Assembly (NCBI GenBank): GCA_024763135.1
Contig: JANTGD010000013.1
Coordinates: 1 to 20,406, forward strand
Source of the DNA: Thiotrichales bacterium
Lineage (GTDB): Bacteria > Pseudomonadota > Gammaproteobacteria > UWMA-0217
Direction of reading: 5' to 3'
Length of the DNA stretch: 20,406 nt
Of this stretch, positions 13,585 through 20,406 are shown one piece after another (the stretch's first letter is position 1; every line of letters begins with the position of its first letter). A program made the position numbers and the translations under genes. The notes under the pieces were generated by a model that was not told the DNA's origin, ran no database searches, and worked only from the letters and a program-made list of their open reading frames with translations.

Positions 13585-14025
13585 ATGAGCCTGCCAAATT
13601 ACGACCCCTGGAGCATCATTGACCAAATGCGCAATGAGATTAATAAAGCAGTGAGCGCCCGTACTGGTGAAGAAAGCGCGGTGGTAACCGCCGACTGGAC
13701 ACCTTCCGTCGATATTAAAGAAGAAGACAAGCAATTCGTCTTGCTGGCGGATATTCCTGGCGTCGACCCCAAAGACATCGAAGTCAACATGGAAAACGGA
13801 ATGTTGACGATCAAAGGTGAACGCAAAACCGAAGCCACGGAAGAAAAAGAGGACTACAAGCGCGTCGAGCGTGTGTATGGCAGTTTCTACCGCCGTTTTT
13901 CGCTGCCCGAAACCGCAGATGCCGAAAAGATATCCGCGACCGCGAGCAATGGAGTCTTAAAGGTCACGATCCCCAAGGTCGAGAAAGTTCAACCAAAACG
14001 CATTAACGTCAACGTATCCGAATAA
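13585..14025 (+). CDS. Small heat-shock protein, Hsp20 / alpha-crystallin family
   Basis: 146 residues; an ATP-independent holdase chaperone that binds unfolding proteins in the cytoplasm. The N-terminal arm (about 1-38) is followed by the alpha-crystallin domain (about 39-130): TPSVDIKEEDKQFVLLADIP, GMLTIKGERK, YGSFYRRFSLPE and the signature NGVLKVTIPK (122-131). The C-terminal tail has an I-x-V motif (INV, 140-142) used in oligomer packing. AGGAG stands 7 bases before the ATG. A sigma32-type promoter lies upstream and a strong terminator-like hairpin downstream, so it is a single-gene heat-shock unit. It matches the class A-like IbpA relatives less than the soluble Hsp18-20 type; no symbol given. 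Confidence 0.96.
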   Translation: MSLPNYDPWSIIDQMRNEINKAVSARTGEESAVVTADWTPSVDIKEEDKQFVLLADIPGVDPKDIEVNMENGMLTIKGERKTEATEEKEDYKRVERVYGSFYRRFSLPETADAEKISATASNGVLKVTIPKVEKVQPKRINVNVSE

Positions 14026-14035
14026 GACTTCCGCA

Positions 14036-14069
14036 CACCCAGACTGACTGCACGCAGTGGGTCTGGGTG
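14036..14069 (+). terminator. Terminator hairpin between hsp20 and the dehydrogenase gene
   Basis: CACCCAGAC (14036-14044) pairs exactly with GTCTGGGTG (14061-14069), and inside it ACTG pairs with CAGT around CACG. It starts 11 bases after the hsp20 stop. The following bases are pyrimidine rich (CCCATCTTTCCC) with only a short T-run. It may serve both convergent genes. Confidence 0.65.
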
Positions 14070-14136
14070 CCCATCTTTCCCATTTAGACCGCCGCAAAAC
14101 TGCTGTATAGCCCAATCACCGTTCTGTACTGAGCGC

Positions 14137-14988
14137 TCAATGCCTTCCCCCTCCTGAAGCCATCAGCAGTACCCGATCCAGCCACCGGGTGGGCAACAAA
14201 CGTCTTAAAATTGCAAACAGGTAGGTTGGCACAGTCACGAAATAGCGAGGCTTTGGATGACGTGCTTCCAACGCGTGAACCAAGCGTTTAACCACTGCAT
14301 CCGGCGGCAGGGTAAACGGTGCCACGGCAGCTTTTGCGCGTAAGCGACGCTCCATGGCGACGTAACTTTGTGCATGGACGCTGGGCCGCCCCTGCAAATT
14401 ACGCACATACACTGCATACGCATTTTCACGAAAACGACTCTCTATGGGCCCCGGTTCAATCAGCACCACCGAAATACCGGAACCGCGCAGCTCCAACCGC
14501 AAAGTGTCCACCAAACCTTCAAGTGCAAACTTGCTGGCATTATAAGCACCCCGATAGGGAAAGGCCGCCAACCCAAGAATGGAACTGTTGTAAACAATCC
14601 GTCCAAAGCCCTGTGCGCGCATCACGGGTATGATCCCGTTGGTAAGTTCTTGGGTACCAAAAAAATTGGTTTCAAATTGCGCCTGCAACATCTCACGGGT
14701 GAGATCCTCAACGGCACCCGGCTGGCCGTAGGCAGCATTGTTGAACAGCCCAAACAGCTTGCCCTGTGTCATCTCCAGCACCTGCGATACCCCTCGCTCA
14801 ATCGATGCGGGGTCAGCCAAGTCCAACCTAAGTGCATCGAATCCCGCCTGAGCGAGACGTGCGACGTCTTGTTCCCGCCGCGCAGTCGCAATGACACGAT
14901 AACCTCGCGCGCGCAGCCCTTCACAGGCGGCTGCGCCGATCCCGCTGGAACAACCAGTAATCAGGACACTCCGCAATTCGGCTACCAT
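14137..14988 (-). CDS. Short-chain dehydrogenase/reductase (classical SDR)
   Basis: 283 residues, Rossmann-fold NAD(P)-dependent oxidoreductase; substrate unknown. Seen motifs: cofactor loop TGCSSGIG (11-18), FNNAAYG (82-88), N108 in TNFFG, and the catalytic Ser136-Tyr149-Lys153 set in NSSILG and YNASK. The PGPIESRF stretch (179-186) is typical of classical SDRs. The basic residues after strand 2 (TARRE, about 35-39) suggest NADP preference; this is inference. The C-terminal extension includes a hydrophobic segment (YLFAILRRLLP). GAGG lies 7 bases before the ATG. It is divergent from the FIST-GGDEF gene, with about 250 bases between the chosen starts. Confidence 0.93.
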   Translation of the reverse strand: MVAELRSVLITGCSSGIGAAACEGLRARGYRVIATARREQDVARLAQAGFDALRLDLADPASIERGVSQVLEMTQGKLFGLFNNAAYGQPGAVEDLTREMLQAQFETNFFGTQELTNGIIPVMRAQGFGRIVYNSSILGLAAFPYRGAYNASKFALEGLVDTLRLELRGSGISVVLIEPGPIESRFRENAYAVYVRNLQGRPSVHAQSYVAMERRLRAKAAVAPFTLPPDAVVKRLVHALEARHPKPRYFVTVPTYLFAILRRLLPTRWLDRVLLMASGGGRH

Positions 14989-15238
14989 ACAATGCCTCTT
15001 AACGTGCTACAGTTCATGAAAATCGATGAGAATTTCAGTATCTTACAATCAACAAACGCGTCCAGGCTTAACAAACCCCTGGGCGTTCGATGGAGCCCGG
15101 AGCTGAACGAGAACATGGATGTACCCCTTCGCAATCGCGCCCTCGTCTGTCAGTGACTGCCGTAGCCACACATACCCCGCATACTCGCCCTCCGATCCTC
15201 CATCCAATGACTTACAGCCCAGCACCCAGAGTGAGGTC

Positions 15239-16972
15239 ATGAAGGCACATAACTTCGTTTACGACATGGCGGTCGAACTGGCTGATAGCTTCGCAACAGC
15301 GGGGATCAGCGATCACGACAACACCCTGGTTCAGGTTTATACCACGAGCCCCAAGCGTAATCATATTGAGGCGATACTCAACGAGATACGCAGTATTCTA
15401 CCGAGCGCCGTGATTGTGGGCGCCACCACCTCGGCATCGGTTTTCAACGGAGAAATCCGCGAAGATGCCACCGTCATCTCTGTCTGTCAGTTCGACACCA
15501 CGCTGGTCAGCGTGGCCCATGCCATCTGTGATGCAAACGACGCAGGAGATTTTCGCGAACTCGGTCGTGAACTCGCAGAACTCCCCAGCGATGCCGATAC
15601 CAGGCTGCTGTTTTGTTATGCGGCCTGTCCACGCCTGAATGCTGAAGAATTGGCCAAGGGCCTAACGGACAATCTCCAAGACATTGTATTGACTGGCTGC
15701 CTGGCCACGGGCCCGCGTAGTGGCACCGAGGCTTTTGTCATGCTGGAGACCGAAATCCTCTCCAGCGCAATCGTGTTGGTTGCATTGTCGGGCGAAGAGT
15801 TGTTCGCGGATCTCGTTCACAGCAGTGATTGGATGATGCTGGGAACGACCATGGAAATCACCGCCGCCGAAGGCAATCTCGTGGAAACCATCAATGACCG
15901 CCCGGCACGGGATATTTACGCACGTTATCTGGGCGAGGAAGCCTGTCGAGAGTTTGCCACGACCTGCATTCGCTTCCCCATGCTCACCGAACGGGACGGT
16001 ACGATTGTGGCACGCCTGGCACGCGACGCTCACGCCGATGGCAGTATTGAAAGCTGGGGCAATATCTATCCGGGAGAGAGCGTGCGTTTTGGTATCCCCA
16101 GTCCTGCCGCAGCGATGGAAGATTTTAACGGTATGCTGGAAAAACTGCAGGAACAACCCTGCGACGCGCTGTTCGTCTTCCCGAGCCAGGTCCGGATGTA
16201 TCTCATGCGCTCGTTGACTCAGGACGAAATCAGTCAACTCCAATCTCACGCCCCCACCACAGGCATGTTTACCCTGGGGCAATTCTTCTATCTACCCGGG
16301 CAGGGAAGTTACCTGCATTATGCCGAAACCACCTTGGCCATTACCGAGGACCCTGACAAGGACCGAGACCCGTCGTCCTACACAATTCAGAACCCGTTTT
16401 CCCAGGATACATTGGAAATGCGCGCCGTTTCCCGGCTGGTGACGACCACAGCGAGAGAGCTGGAAGAAGCCAACCGTTCTTTGGAAAAACTGGCCAATAC
16501 CGACGCGCTGACCGGCATCTACAACCGTCACAAGGGCCAGCTTCAGCTGGAGCAGGAATTTCGACGCGCACAACGCTACGGCCGCCCACTGTCCTTAATC
16601 ATGATGGATCTCGACAACTTCAAACGAATCAACGACAGTTATGGACACCATATTGGTGACGAAGCGCTGATCCATGTTGCCAATTCAATTGCTCCGCTGA
16701 TTCGGGAGACTGATTATTTTGCGCGATGGGGCGGCGAAGAGTTTCTTATCATTTGCCCGGAAACCGAGATCACCGGCACAAGCGAACTGGCCGAAAGACT
16801 ACGCATAGCAGTTGCTGCCAAGCCTGCAATTCACGATGTCACGGTGACACTAAGTATTGGCGTTACCGCATATCACGCCGAAGACACCCAGGAAAAATTA
16901 CTGAGCCGCGTCGACCAGGCGCTATATTTATCGAAAAAGCAAGGCAAAAACCGCGTGACGACCTGGGATTGA
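15239..16972 (+). CDS. FIST-domain sensor diguanylate cyclase (GGDEF)
   Basis: 577 residues from the ATG at 15239; an upstream ATG at 15119 would add 40 proline/serine-rich residues that look non-native. The N-terminal half is a FIST plus FIST_C sensor (NTLVQVYTTSP, AVIVGATTSASVFNGEI, FVFPSQVRMYLM, GMFTLGQFF), a module thought to bind small ligands such as amino acids. After a helical linker (about 400-420, RELEEANRSLEKLAN) comes a GGDEF domain: DALTGIYNRHKG, DLDNFKRINDSYGHHIGDEAL and active-site GGEEF (498-502). RETD (489-492), five residues before GGEEF, is an intact product-inhibition I-site. GGEEF is an active-type variant, so it should make cyclic di-GMP. No transmembrane segments: cytoplasmic. 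A MITE-like element follows 34 bases after the stop. Confidence 0.93.
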   Translation: MKAHNFVYDMAVELADSFATAGISDHDNTLVQVYTTSPKRNHIEAILNEIRSILPSAVIVGATTSASVFNGEIREDATVISVCQFDTTLVSVAHAICDANDAGDFRELGRELAELPSDADTRLLFCYAACPRLNAEELAKGLTDNLQDIVLTGCLATGPRSGTEAFVMLETEILSSAIVLVALSGEELFADLVHSSDWMMLGTTMEITAAEGNLVETINDRPARDIYARYLGEEACREFATTCIRFPMLTERDGTIVARLARDAHADGSIESWGNIYPGESVRFGIPSPAAAMEDFNGMLEKLQEQPCDALFVFPSQVRMYLMRSLTQDEISQLQSHAPTTGMFTLGQFFYLPGQGSYLHYAETTLAITEDPDKDRDPSSYTIQNPFSQDTLEMRAVSRLVTTTARELEEANRSLEKLANTDALTGIYNRHKGQLQLEQEFRRAQRYGRPLSLIMMDLDNFKRINDSYGHHIGDEALIHVANSIAPLIRETDYFARWGGEEFLIICPETEITGTSELAERLRIAVAAKPAIHDVTVTLSIGVTAYHAEDTQEKLLSRVDQALYLSKKQGKNRVTTWD

Positions 16973-17006
16973 GTCCAACGTAAAAGACTCTATGACCGTA
17001 ATTAAA

Positions 17007-17166
17007 GGAAGCTCTGATTACTTCTGGCGCGAGCAGATTGTGGTGAAAAATCGTCCCGTACAAGGCGCGGATCGCAGGTAATAGCTGGATACTGCAAAGA
17101 TCCGCAACGCAGAAGGGGGCGATTTTGCGCCACAAGATGCCGTGTTACGAATTGATCAGAGCTTCC
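17007..17166. mobile_element. 160-bp MITE-like element A, copy 2
   Basis: Same ends and length as 13183-13342, about 148 of 160 bases identical with no gaps. The flanks suggest a target duplication: TTAA is found at 17002-17005 (one base before the left end) and at 17167-17170, directly at the right end; a 3-base TAA reading is symmetric with a one-base longer inverted repeat. It fills the gap between two convergent genes and its right end touches the stop codon of the next gene. No coding capacity. Confidence 0.8.
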
Positions 17167-17448
17167 TTAAGATCCGGGCTTCCAGATGCCGAAGGCTTCC
17201 TCGTCCGGCGCCGCTGGCGCGTTCTTGCCTTCCATTTGCTTCATTACTTGAATCGCAAACTGACTCAGCTGTTGCATAATGCCCTCGCGGCGCGCCGGTT
17301 CCATATCCTGGTGTGCCATGAGATAGCCTGTTAGTGCCGCTAAATATTGAATGGTAATAAACTCATCCCTGGCGCTTGGGTCGTGTTTTATCAATGCCGC
17401 CTTTACATCTTCAACCAACTGGTCCGTGAGTTCCAACTGTTCACTCAT
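17167..17448 (-). CDS. Small cytoplasmic protein of unknown function
   Basis: 93 residues, family not recognised. Mostly helical and acidic at the start (MSEQLELTDQLVEDVKAALI), with two methionine-rich helices (ALTGYLMAHQDMEPARREGI and QVMKQMEGKNA), and a short conserved-looking end EEAFGIWKPGS. No signal peptide or transmembrane segment. The ATG has AGGAAG 8 bases upstream, which supports real translation. Its TAA stop is the first base triplet after a MITE-like element, so the present stop could be part of the target site. pgeF lies upstream in the same direction about 280 bases away, so joint transcription is possible but not evident. Confidence 0.75.
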   Translation of the reverse strand: MSEQLELTDQLVEDVKAALIKHDPSARDEFITIQYLAALTGYLMAHQDMEPARREGIMQQLSQFAIQVMKQMEGKNAPAAPDEEAFGIWKPGS

Positions 17449-17585
17449 TATCGTGTCTTCCTCGCATTGTCATGATTGTATCGTGTTCAGCCAAATCGGC
17501 AGCACCGCGCGCCACTATACGTGGCCCGGGCCGCAGCAACGATAACACGCATAGTCATTCGGTCATCTCTTTGTTCCTTATAGTC

Positions 17586-17724
17586 GCTGCATCAGTTCTT
17601 GCAGGTTGTTTAACCTAGAAAAATCACACTTTTTCCTTTCTGCGTGACGCACGCAATGTCCTGGACGGATATTGCGACACCCTCGTTGAGGGCGAGAGGT
17701 TTGCTGTGCAAAAACTTGTGCAAC
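17586..17724. repeat. Terminal-inverted-repeat element B, copy 2 (139 bp)
   Basis: Left end GCTGCATCAGTTCTTGCAG (17586-17604) pairs with right end GTGCAAAAACTTGTGCAAC (17706-17724) at 14 of 19 positions. Inside the left end is the hairpin AGGTT-GTTT-AACCT (17603-17616). The left 30 bases match copy 1 at 4450-4480, but the hairpin stem has changed on both sides and still pairs. The middle is unlike copy 1 and longer. The right end stops two bases before the pgeF stop codon. Confidence 0.6.
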
Positions 17725-17726
17725 CA

Positions 17727-18479
17727 TTAATCCATCGAGCCACTCGCTTCAATCCAAATAAAGCTGCCCATGCGCCCCGTCACGCCGTCGCGTCGATAAG
17801 AGTAAAACCGCTCACGGTCCGAGTAGGTACATAACCCGCCGCCATACACGGCTGTTACACCGACAGCAGCCAGCTTTAGTCGTGCGAGACTGAATAAGTC
17901 ACAGTACCAACGCCCACGCACGTTCTTCTGAAACGCCCGCGCGTACACCGAACCTGCCTGGACGAATGCCGCGCGTACCTCGTCGCCCACCTCAAACGCA
18001 TGTGGGCCGATGGCGGGTCCAAGCCACGCCATCACCCGCTCGGGCGCTGTCTGCATGCGCGCAACGGTCGCCTCCAGCACCCCAGCTGCAAGTCCCCGCC
18101 AACCCGCGTGACTGGCAGCAACCTCGCTGCCATCGATTGCCGCAAACAACACAGGCAAACAGTCGGCCGTCATGACCACGCAAGGCTGACCCAGACGACG
18201 CGAAATACTGGCATCAGCTTCCGTATCAATAACGCCGTGAAGATCCACAATCCCGCAGCCGTGGACCTGTTTCAACCAGCCAGGTTCATGCTGCCAGTTC
18301 GCATAGGCCGCCAGTCGCCGGCGATTTTCAGCAACACAGTGCGGATCATCCCCCACATGCTGCCCCAGATTCAGCGTCGCAAACGGCGCCTGACTGACGC
18401 CACCACGACGCGTGCTGGTAAAAGCTTGGATACCCGGTGGCGCAGGCCAATCGGGAAGCAATAGATCCTGCGTCTTCAT
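17727..18479 (-). CDS. pgeF: PgeF/YfiH-family protein (laccase-domain, peptidoglycan editing factor)
   Basis: 250 residues. The family has an unusual fold with a single metal/active centre made from His73 (KQVHGCG), Cys107 (TADCLPV) and His124 (SHAGWRG), all present. Members have been described as polyphenol oxidases or purine nucleoside-cleaving enzymes, and E. coli PgeF guards the composition of peptidoglycan stem peptides. The N-terminal region IQAFTSTRRGGVS and LGQHVGDDP is also typical. The ATG overlaps the rluD stop as ATGA, so the two are coupled; rluD-yfiH is the common gammaproteobacterial order. In E. coli clpB follows; here a repeat and a small unknown gene follow instead. Confidence 0.94.
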   Translation of the reverse strand: MKTQDLLLPDWPAPPGIQAFTSTRRGGVSQAPFATLNLGQHVGDDPHCVAENRRRLAAYANWQHEPGWLKQVHGCGIVDLHGVIDTEADASISRRLGQPCVVMTADCLPVLFAAIDGSEVAASHAGWRGLAAGVLEATVARMQTAPERVMAWLGPAIGPHAFEVGDEVRAAFVQAGSVYARAFQKNVRGRWYCDLFSLARLKLAAVGVTAVYGGGLCTYSDRERFYSYRRDGVTGRMGSFIWIEASGSMD

Positions 18480-19429
18480 AATTTGACCGGCTCCAACGCA
18501 TGCAGTAACGCCGCCAAATCGGACGGAATTGGCGCCGAGTACTTTAAGGGCATCTGCCTGACCGGATGCTGCAATGTCAATCGGCGAGCATGCAGCGCCT
18601 GACGAGGAAAACTCCGAATCTGTGTGAGTAACTGCTCATCCAAGCCGCTGGGACATTTGAACCGGCCTCCATAGACCGGATCTCCCACCAGCGGATGGTG
18701 ATAGTGAGCCATGTGCACGCGAATTTGATGCGTACGCCCGGTCTCAAGACTGACATCCAGCAATGTATATCCCCGATAACGTTGACGCACCCGGTAGTGT
18801 GTTGCGGCTGCTTTACCTCCTGCTACAACTGCCATACGCTTGCGCTCGACGGGATGGCGCGCAATCGGGGCCTCGATTCGGCCGCCCGAGACGCACTCCC
18901 CCTGCACCAATGCCAGGTACTCGCGGGATATTGTGCGCGCCTGCAGATCCGCCACCAACTTGGCATGGGCAATCAAACTGCGCGCCACAATCATCACGCC
19001 GCTGGTGTCCTTGTCCAGGCGATGCACAAGCCCCGCGCGCGGCAACTGGGTCAGTTCCGGATACGCATGGAGCAGACCATTGAGTAATGTGCCTGACCAA
19101 TTTCCAGCCGCGGGGTGGACTACCAAACCGGCGGGCTTGTTGAGCACAATCAGGTCCTGATCTTCAAACAACACATCCAGCGCCATGGCCTCGGGCTCAA
19201 ACGCCTGTGCCTCCGTGTCTGCATCGACCTGCAAAGTGATCTGTTCGCCCCCCTGCACCTTTTGCTTACATACTCCGAGACCACCATTCACACGCAATGC
19301 GCCGCTCTTGATCCATGCCTGCAAGCGACCACGGGAATATTCCGGAAACAGCATCGCAACCGCTTTATCCAAGCGCTGACCGTAAAGCTCCGGGGCAATT
19401 CTTCTTTCCTGCGTGGTGGTTTGAGTCAC
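18476..19429 (-). CDS. rluD: 23S rRNA pseudouridine synthase RluD
   Basis: 317 residues. An N-terminal S4 RNA-binding domain (about 17-75, GQRLDKAVAMLFPEYSRGRL) is followed by the catalytic domain with HRLDKDTSG (136-144); the catalytic aspartate is D139, the same number as in E. coli RluD. It also has LNKPAGLVVHPAAGN and ETGRTHQIRVHMAH. RluD makes the three pseudouridines in helix 69 of 23S rRNA; RluD over RluC/RluA is favoured by the coupled pgeF and divergent bamD. Start is a GTG at 19429. A TATAAT box lies 34 to 39 bases upstream. Confidence 0.96.
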   Translation of the reverse strand: MTQTTTQERRIAPELYGQRLDKAVAMLFPEYSRGRLQAWIKSGALRVNGGLGVCKQKVQGGEQITLQVDADTEAQAFEPEAMALDVLFEDQDLIVLNKPAGLVVHPAAGNWSGTLLNGLLHAYPELTQLPRAGLVHRLDKDTSGVMIVARSLIAHAKLVADLQARTISREYLALVQGECVSGGRIEAPIARHPVERKRMAVVAGGKAAATHYRVRQRYRGYTLLDVSLETGRTHQIRVHMAHYHHPLVGDPVYGGRFKCPSGLDEQLLTQIRSFPRQALHARRLTLQHPVRQMPLKYSAPIPSDLAALLHALEPVKL

Positions 19430-19461
19430 GATTGGATAGGACGAAATAGGGATAACTCAGG

Positions 19462-19468
19462 TATTATA
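19462..19468. promoter_or_regulatory. Overlapping -10 boxes of the divergent rluD and bamD genes
   Basis: TATTATA reads as TATAAT on the minus strand (toward rluD) and TATTAT on the plus strand (toward bamD). The rluD-side -35 is poor (TTGTCA stands 20 bases away), and no good -35 is seen for bamD. The gene gap is only 69 bases, so at least one promoter must lie here or inside the opposite gene. Confidence 0.4.
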
Positions 19469-19498
19469 GCGCTCCGCGAATGATACGATGACAACCTT

Positions 19499-20284
19499 AT
19501 GTTCAGCCGACTCTTGCAATTTGGACTGCTGACGCTGCTGGTAGCCCTACTCGGCGCCTGCGCAAGCGCTTCCAAACATCAAGCCGCCAATCTCCCTGAT
19601 GGCAAACCGGAAAAGCTCTACGAACGCGGTCTGAAACAGATGGATAAGCGCAACTATTCACTTGCCATCGAGACCTTTGAAAAACTTGAGGCGAAATATC
19701 CGTTTGGAAAATATGCGCAACTCGCCCAACTGCAAACGGCGTACGCGCACTACAAGCTGGGCGAACCCGATGCGGCCATTGTCGCCGCCGATCAATTCAT
19801 CAAACTCAACCCGCAACACGAACGAGTCGATTTCGCCTACTACATCAAAGCCACCGCCAACGCGACGCGCTACAAGGGACTGTTCGACAAGTTTTTTCAC
19901 AAAGACCTGGGCGACCTCGACCCCAATCCCCTCAAACAAGCGTTTTCGGATTATAAACAACTCATACGACGCTTCCCCAACAGCGATTATGTGGAAGAAT
20001 CCAGGCAGCGCATGATCGATTTACGGAATGCGCTCGCTTCCCACGACTTGAAAATCGCTGAGTTTTACTGGCGGCGGGGCGCCTGGATTGCAGTCATCAA
20101 CCGCTGCCGCGATATTCTGGTCGAATACGACGGCAGCACGGTCCTGCCACACGCGCTGGCATTAATGGCCAAAGCCTACAATAAGCTCGGGCTGCAGGAA
20201 GACTACGACGAAACGGTCAGCGTCTTTAAAACCAATTACCCCGACAAACTGAGCCTACTTAAGGAAGGCTGGAAATTATTTTAA
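19499..20284 (+). CDS. bamD: Outer membrane assembly lipoprotein BamD
   Basis: 261 residues. A lipoprotein signal with lipobox LLGAC puts the acylated cysteine at residue 21. The mature part is made of TPR-like helices: EKLYERGLKQMDKRNYSLAI, FEKLEAKYPFGKYAQLAQLQ, AHYKLGEPDAAIVAADQFIK and FPNSDYVEESRQRM. BamD is the essential partner of BamA in the complex that folds beta-barrel proteins into the outer membrane. Length matches the family (E. coli BamD 245). The divergent rluD neighbour is conserved in gammaproteobacteria. The ATG has no strong ribosome binding site. A repeat that looks like the end of an insertion element starts five bases after the stop. Confidence 0.97.
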   Translation: MFSRLLQFGLLTLLVALLGACASASKHQAANLPDGKPEKLYERGLKQMDKRNYSLAIETFEKLEAKYPFGKYAQLAQLQTAYAHYKLGEPDAAIVAADQFIKLNPQHERVDFAYYIKATANATRYKGLFDKFFHKDLGDLDPNPLKQAFSDYKQLIRRFPNSDYVEESRQRMIDLRNALASHDLKIAEFYWRRGAWIAVINRCRDILVEYDGSTVLPHALALMAKAYNKLGLQEDYDETVSVFKTNYPDKLSLLKEGWKLF

Positions 20285-20289
20285 TTCAC

Positions 20290-20406
20290 TGTCTAGTTTA
20301 AAATGACGCTGTACTAGTACCTCGTCCAGTTTAAAATGACGGACTCAGCGCTTTTGTGATGCTGCGCATCAAGGCGCAGTGCGCAGGCAATGGCAGCGTC
20401 CTTGGC
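20290..20406 (+). repeat. IS-end-like repeat at the right window edge
   Basis: Two related units stand in tandem: TGTCTAGTTTAAAATGACGC (20290-20309) and CGTCCAGTTTAAAATGACGG (20323-20342), 33 bases apart. Multiple short repeats near each end, and an end starting with TG, are features of IS21-family elements, so an insertion sequence may begin at 20290, but no transposase is in view. On the minus strand 20406-20314 is an open frame that ends VILNWTRY and TAG at 20314-20316; the degenerate copy at 10478-10570 shares that frame. The left window edge carries the same core in reverse orientation. Confidence 0.6.

Noticed and set aside
14368..15156. A long plus-strand open frame opposite the dehydrogenase
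   Set aside because: It mirrors the SDR coding frame; low-quality composition and no start signal.
17487..17552. A 21-codon minus-strand ORF beginning MRVIVAAARATYSG, upstream of the 93-residue gene
   Set aside because: It faintly recalls the start of NucS-type endonucleases but ends after 21 codons, has no clear ribosome binding site, and the resemblance is too short to trust.
1..20406. CRISPR arrays, tRNA or rRNA genes, toxin-antitoxin or defence systems
   Set aside because: Looked for by eye on both strands; no regularly spaced repeats, cloverleaf folds or recognisable defence proteins. The SNF2 helicase alone, without nuclease or methyltransferase neighbours, is not enough to call a defence system.

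Overview
The window looks like a chromosomal piece of a gammaproteobacterium. The gene order rpsF-rpsR-(DUF2232 membrane protein)-rplI-dnaB-alr and the divergent bamD / rluD-pgeF pair are both arrangements known from that class, and the products read as gammaproteobacterial housekeeping proteins. No tRNA, rRNA, CRISPR array, prophage or obvious defence island was seen. Both window ends run into the same short repeat in opposite orientation, so this may be a contig that broke at a repeated element.

Layout. 1-1000: a PPK2-type polyphosphate kinase on the minus strand, with its stop codon inside the repeat at the window edge. 968-1798: a long gene-poor stretch holding a hairpin, one copy of a dispersed repeat, a doubtful 40-residue ORF and a good sigma70-type promoter. 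1799-2170: a small secreted protein of unknown function. 2335-4127 (minus): a likely unit of DUF533/TerB-like protein, GcvR-like ACT protein and a conserved unknown. 4599-7928: a SWIM/SNF2 helicase that overlaps tail to tail with alr. 7922-13015 (minus): alr, dnaB, rplI, DUF2232, rpsR, rpsF, i.e. replication and ribosome genes read from a promoter near 13098-13126, with a structured rpsF leader. 13585-14025: a small heat-shock protein with a sigma32-type promoter. 14137-14988 (minus): a short-chain dehydrogenase. 15239-16972: a FIST-GGDEF signalling protein. 17167-17448 (minus): a small unknown protein. 17727-19429 (minus): pgeF and rluD. 19499-20284: bamD.

How the genes work together. Most are core functions: 30S proteins S6 and S18, 50S protein L9, replicative helicase, D-alanine supply, 23S pseudouridylation, peptidoglycan quality control and outer-membrane assembly. 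Accessory genes deal with stress or signalling: polyphosphate kinase, Hsp20, SNF2 helicase, and a cyclic-di-GMP cyclase with a FIST sensor.

The most unusual content is between the genes. Four repeat families were found by eye: a 160-bp MITE-like element in two copies about 92% identical; a second terminal-inverted-repeat element in two divergent copies whose internal hairpin covaries; an 80-90 bp dispersed repeat in two inverted copies; and an IS-end-like repeat in at least three places, including both window ends. Copies of all four families lie at or next to gene 3' ends, several of them at stop codons. I see no clear new multi-gene system; the repeat families are the best candidates for something undescribed.
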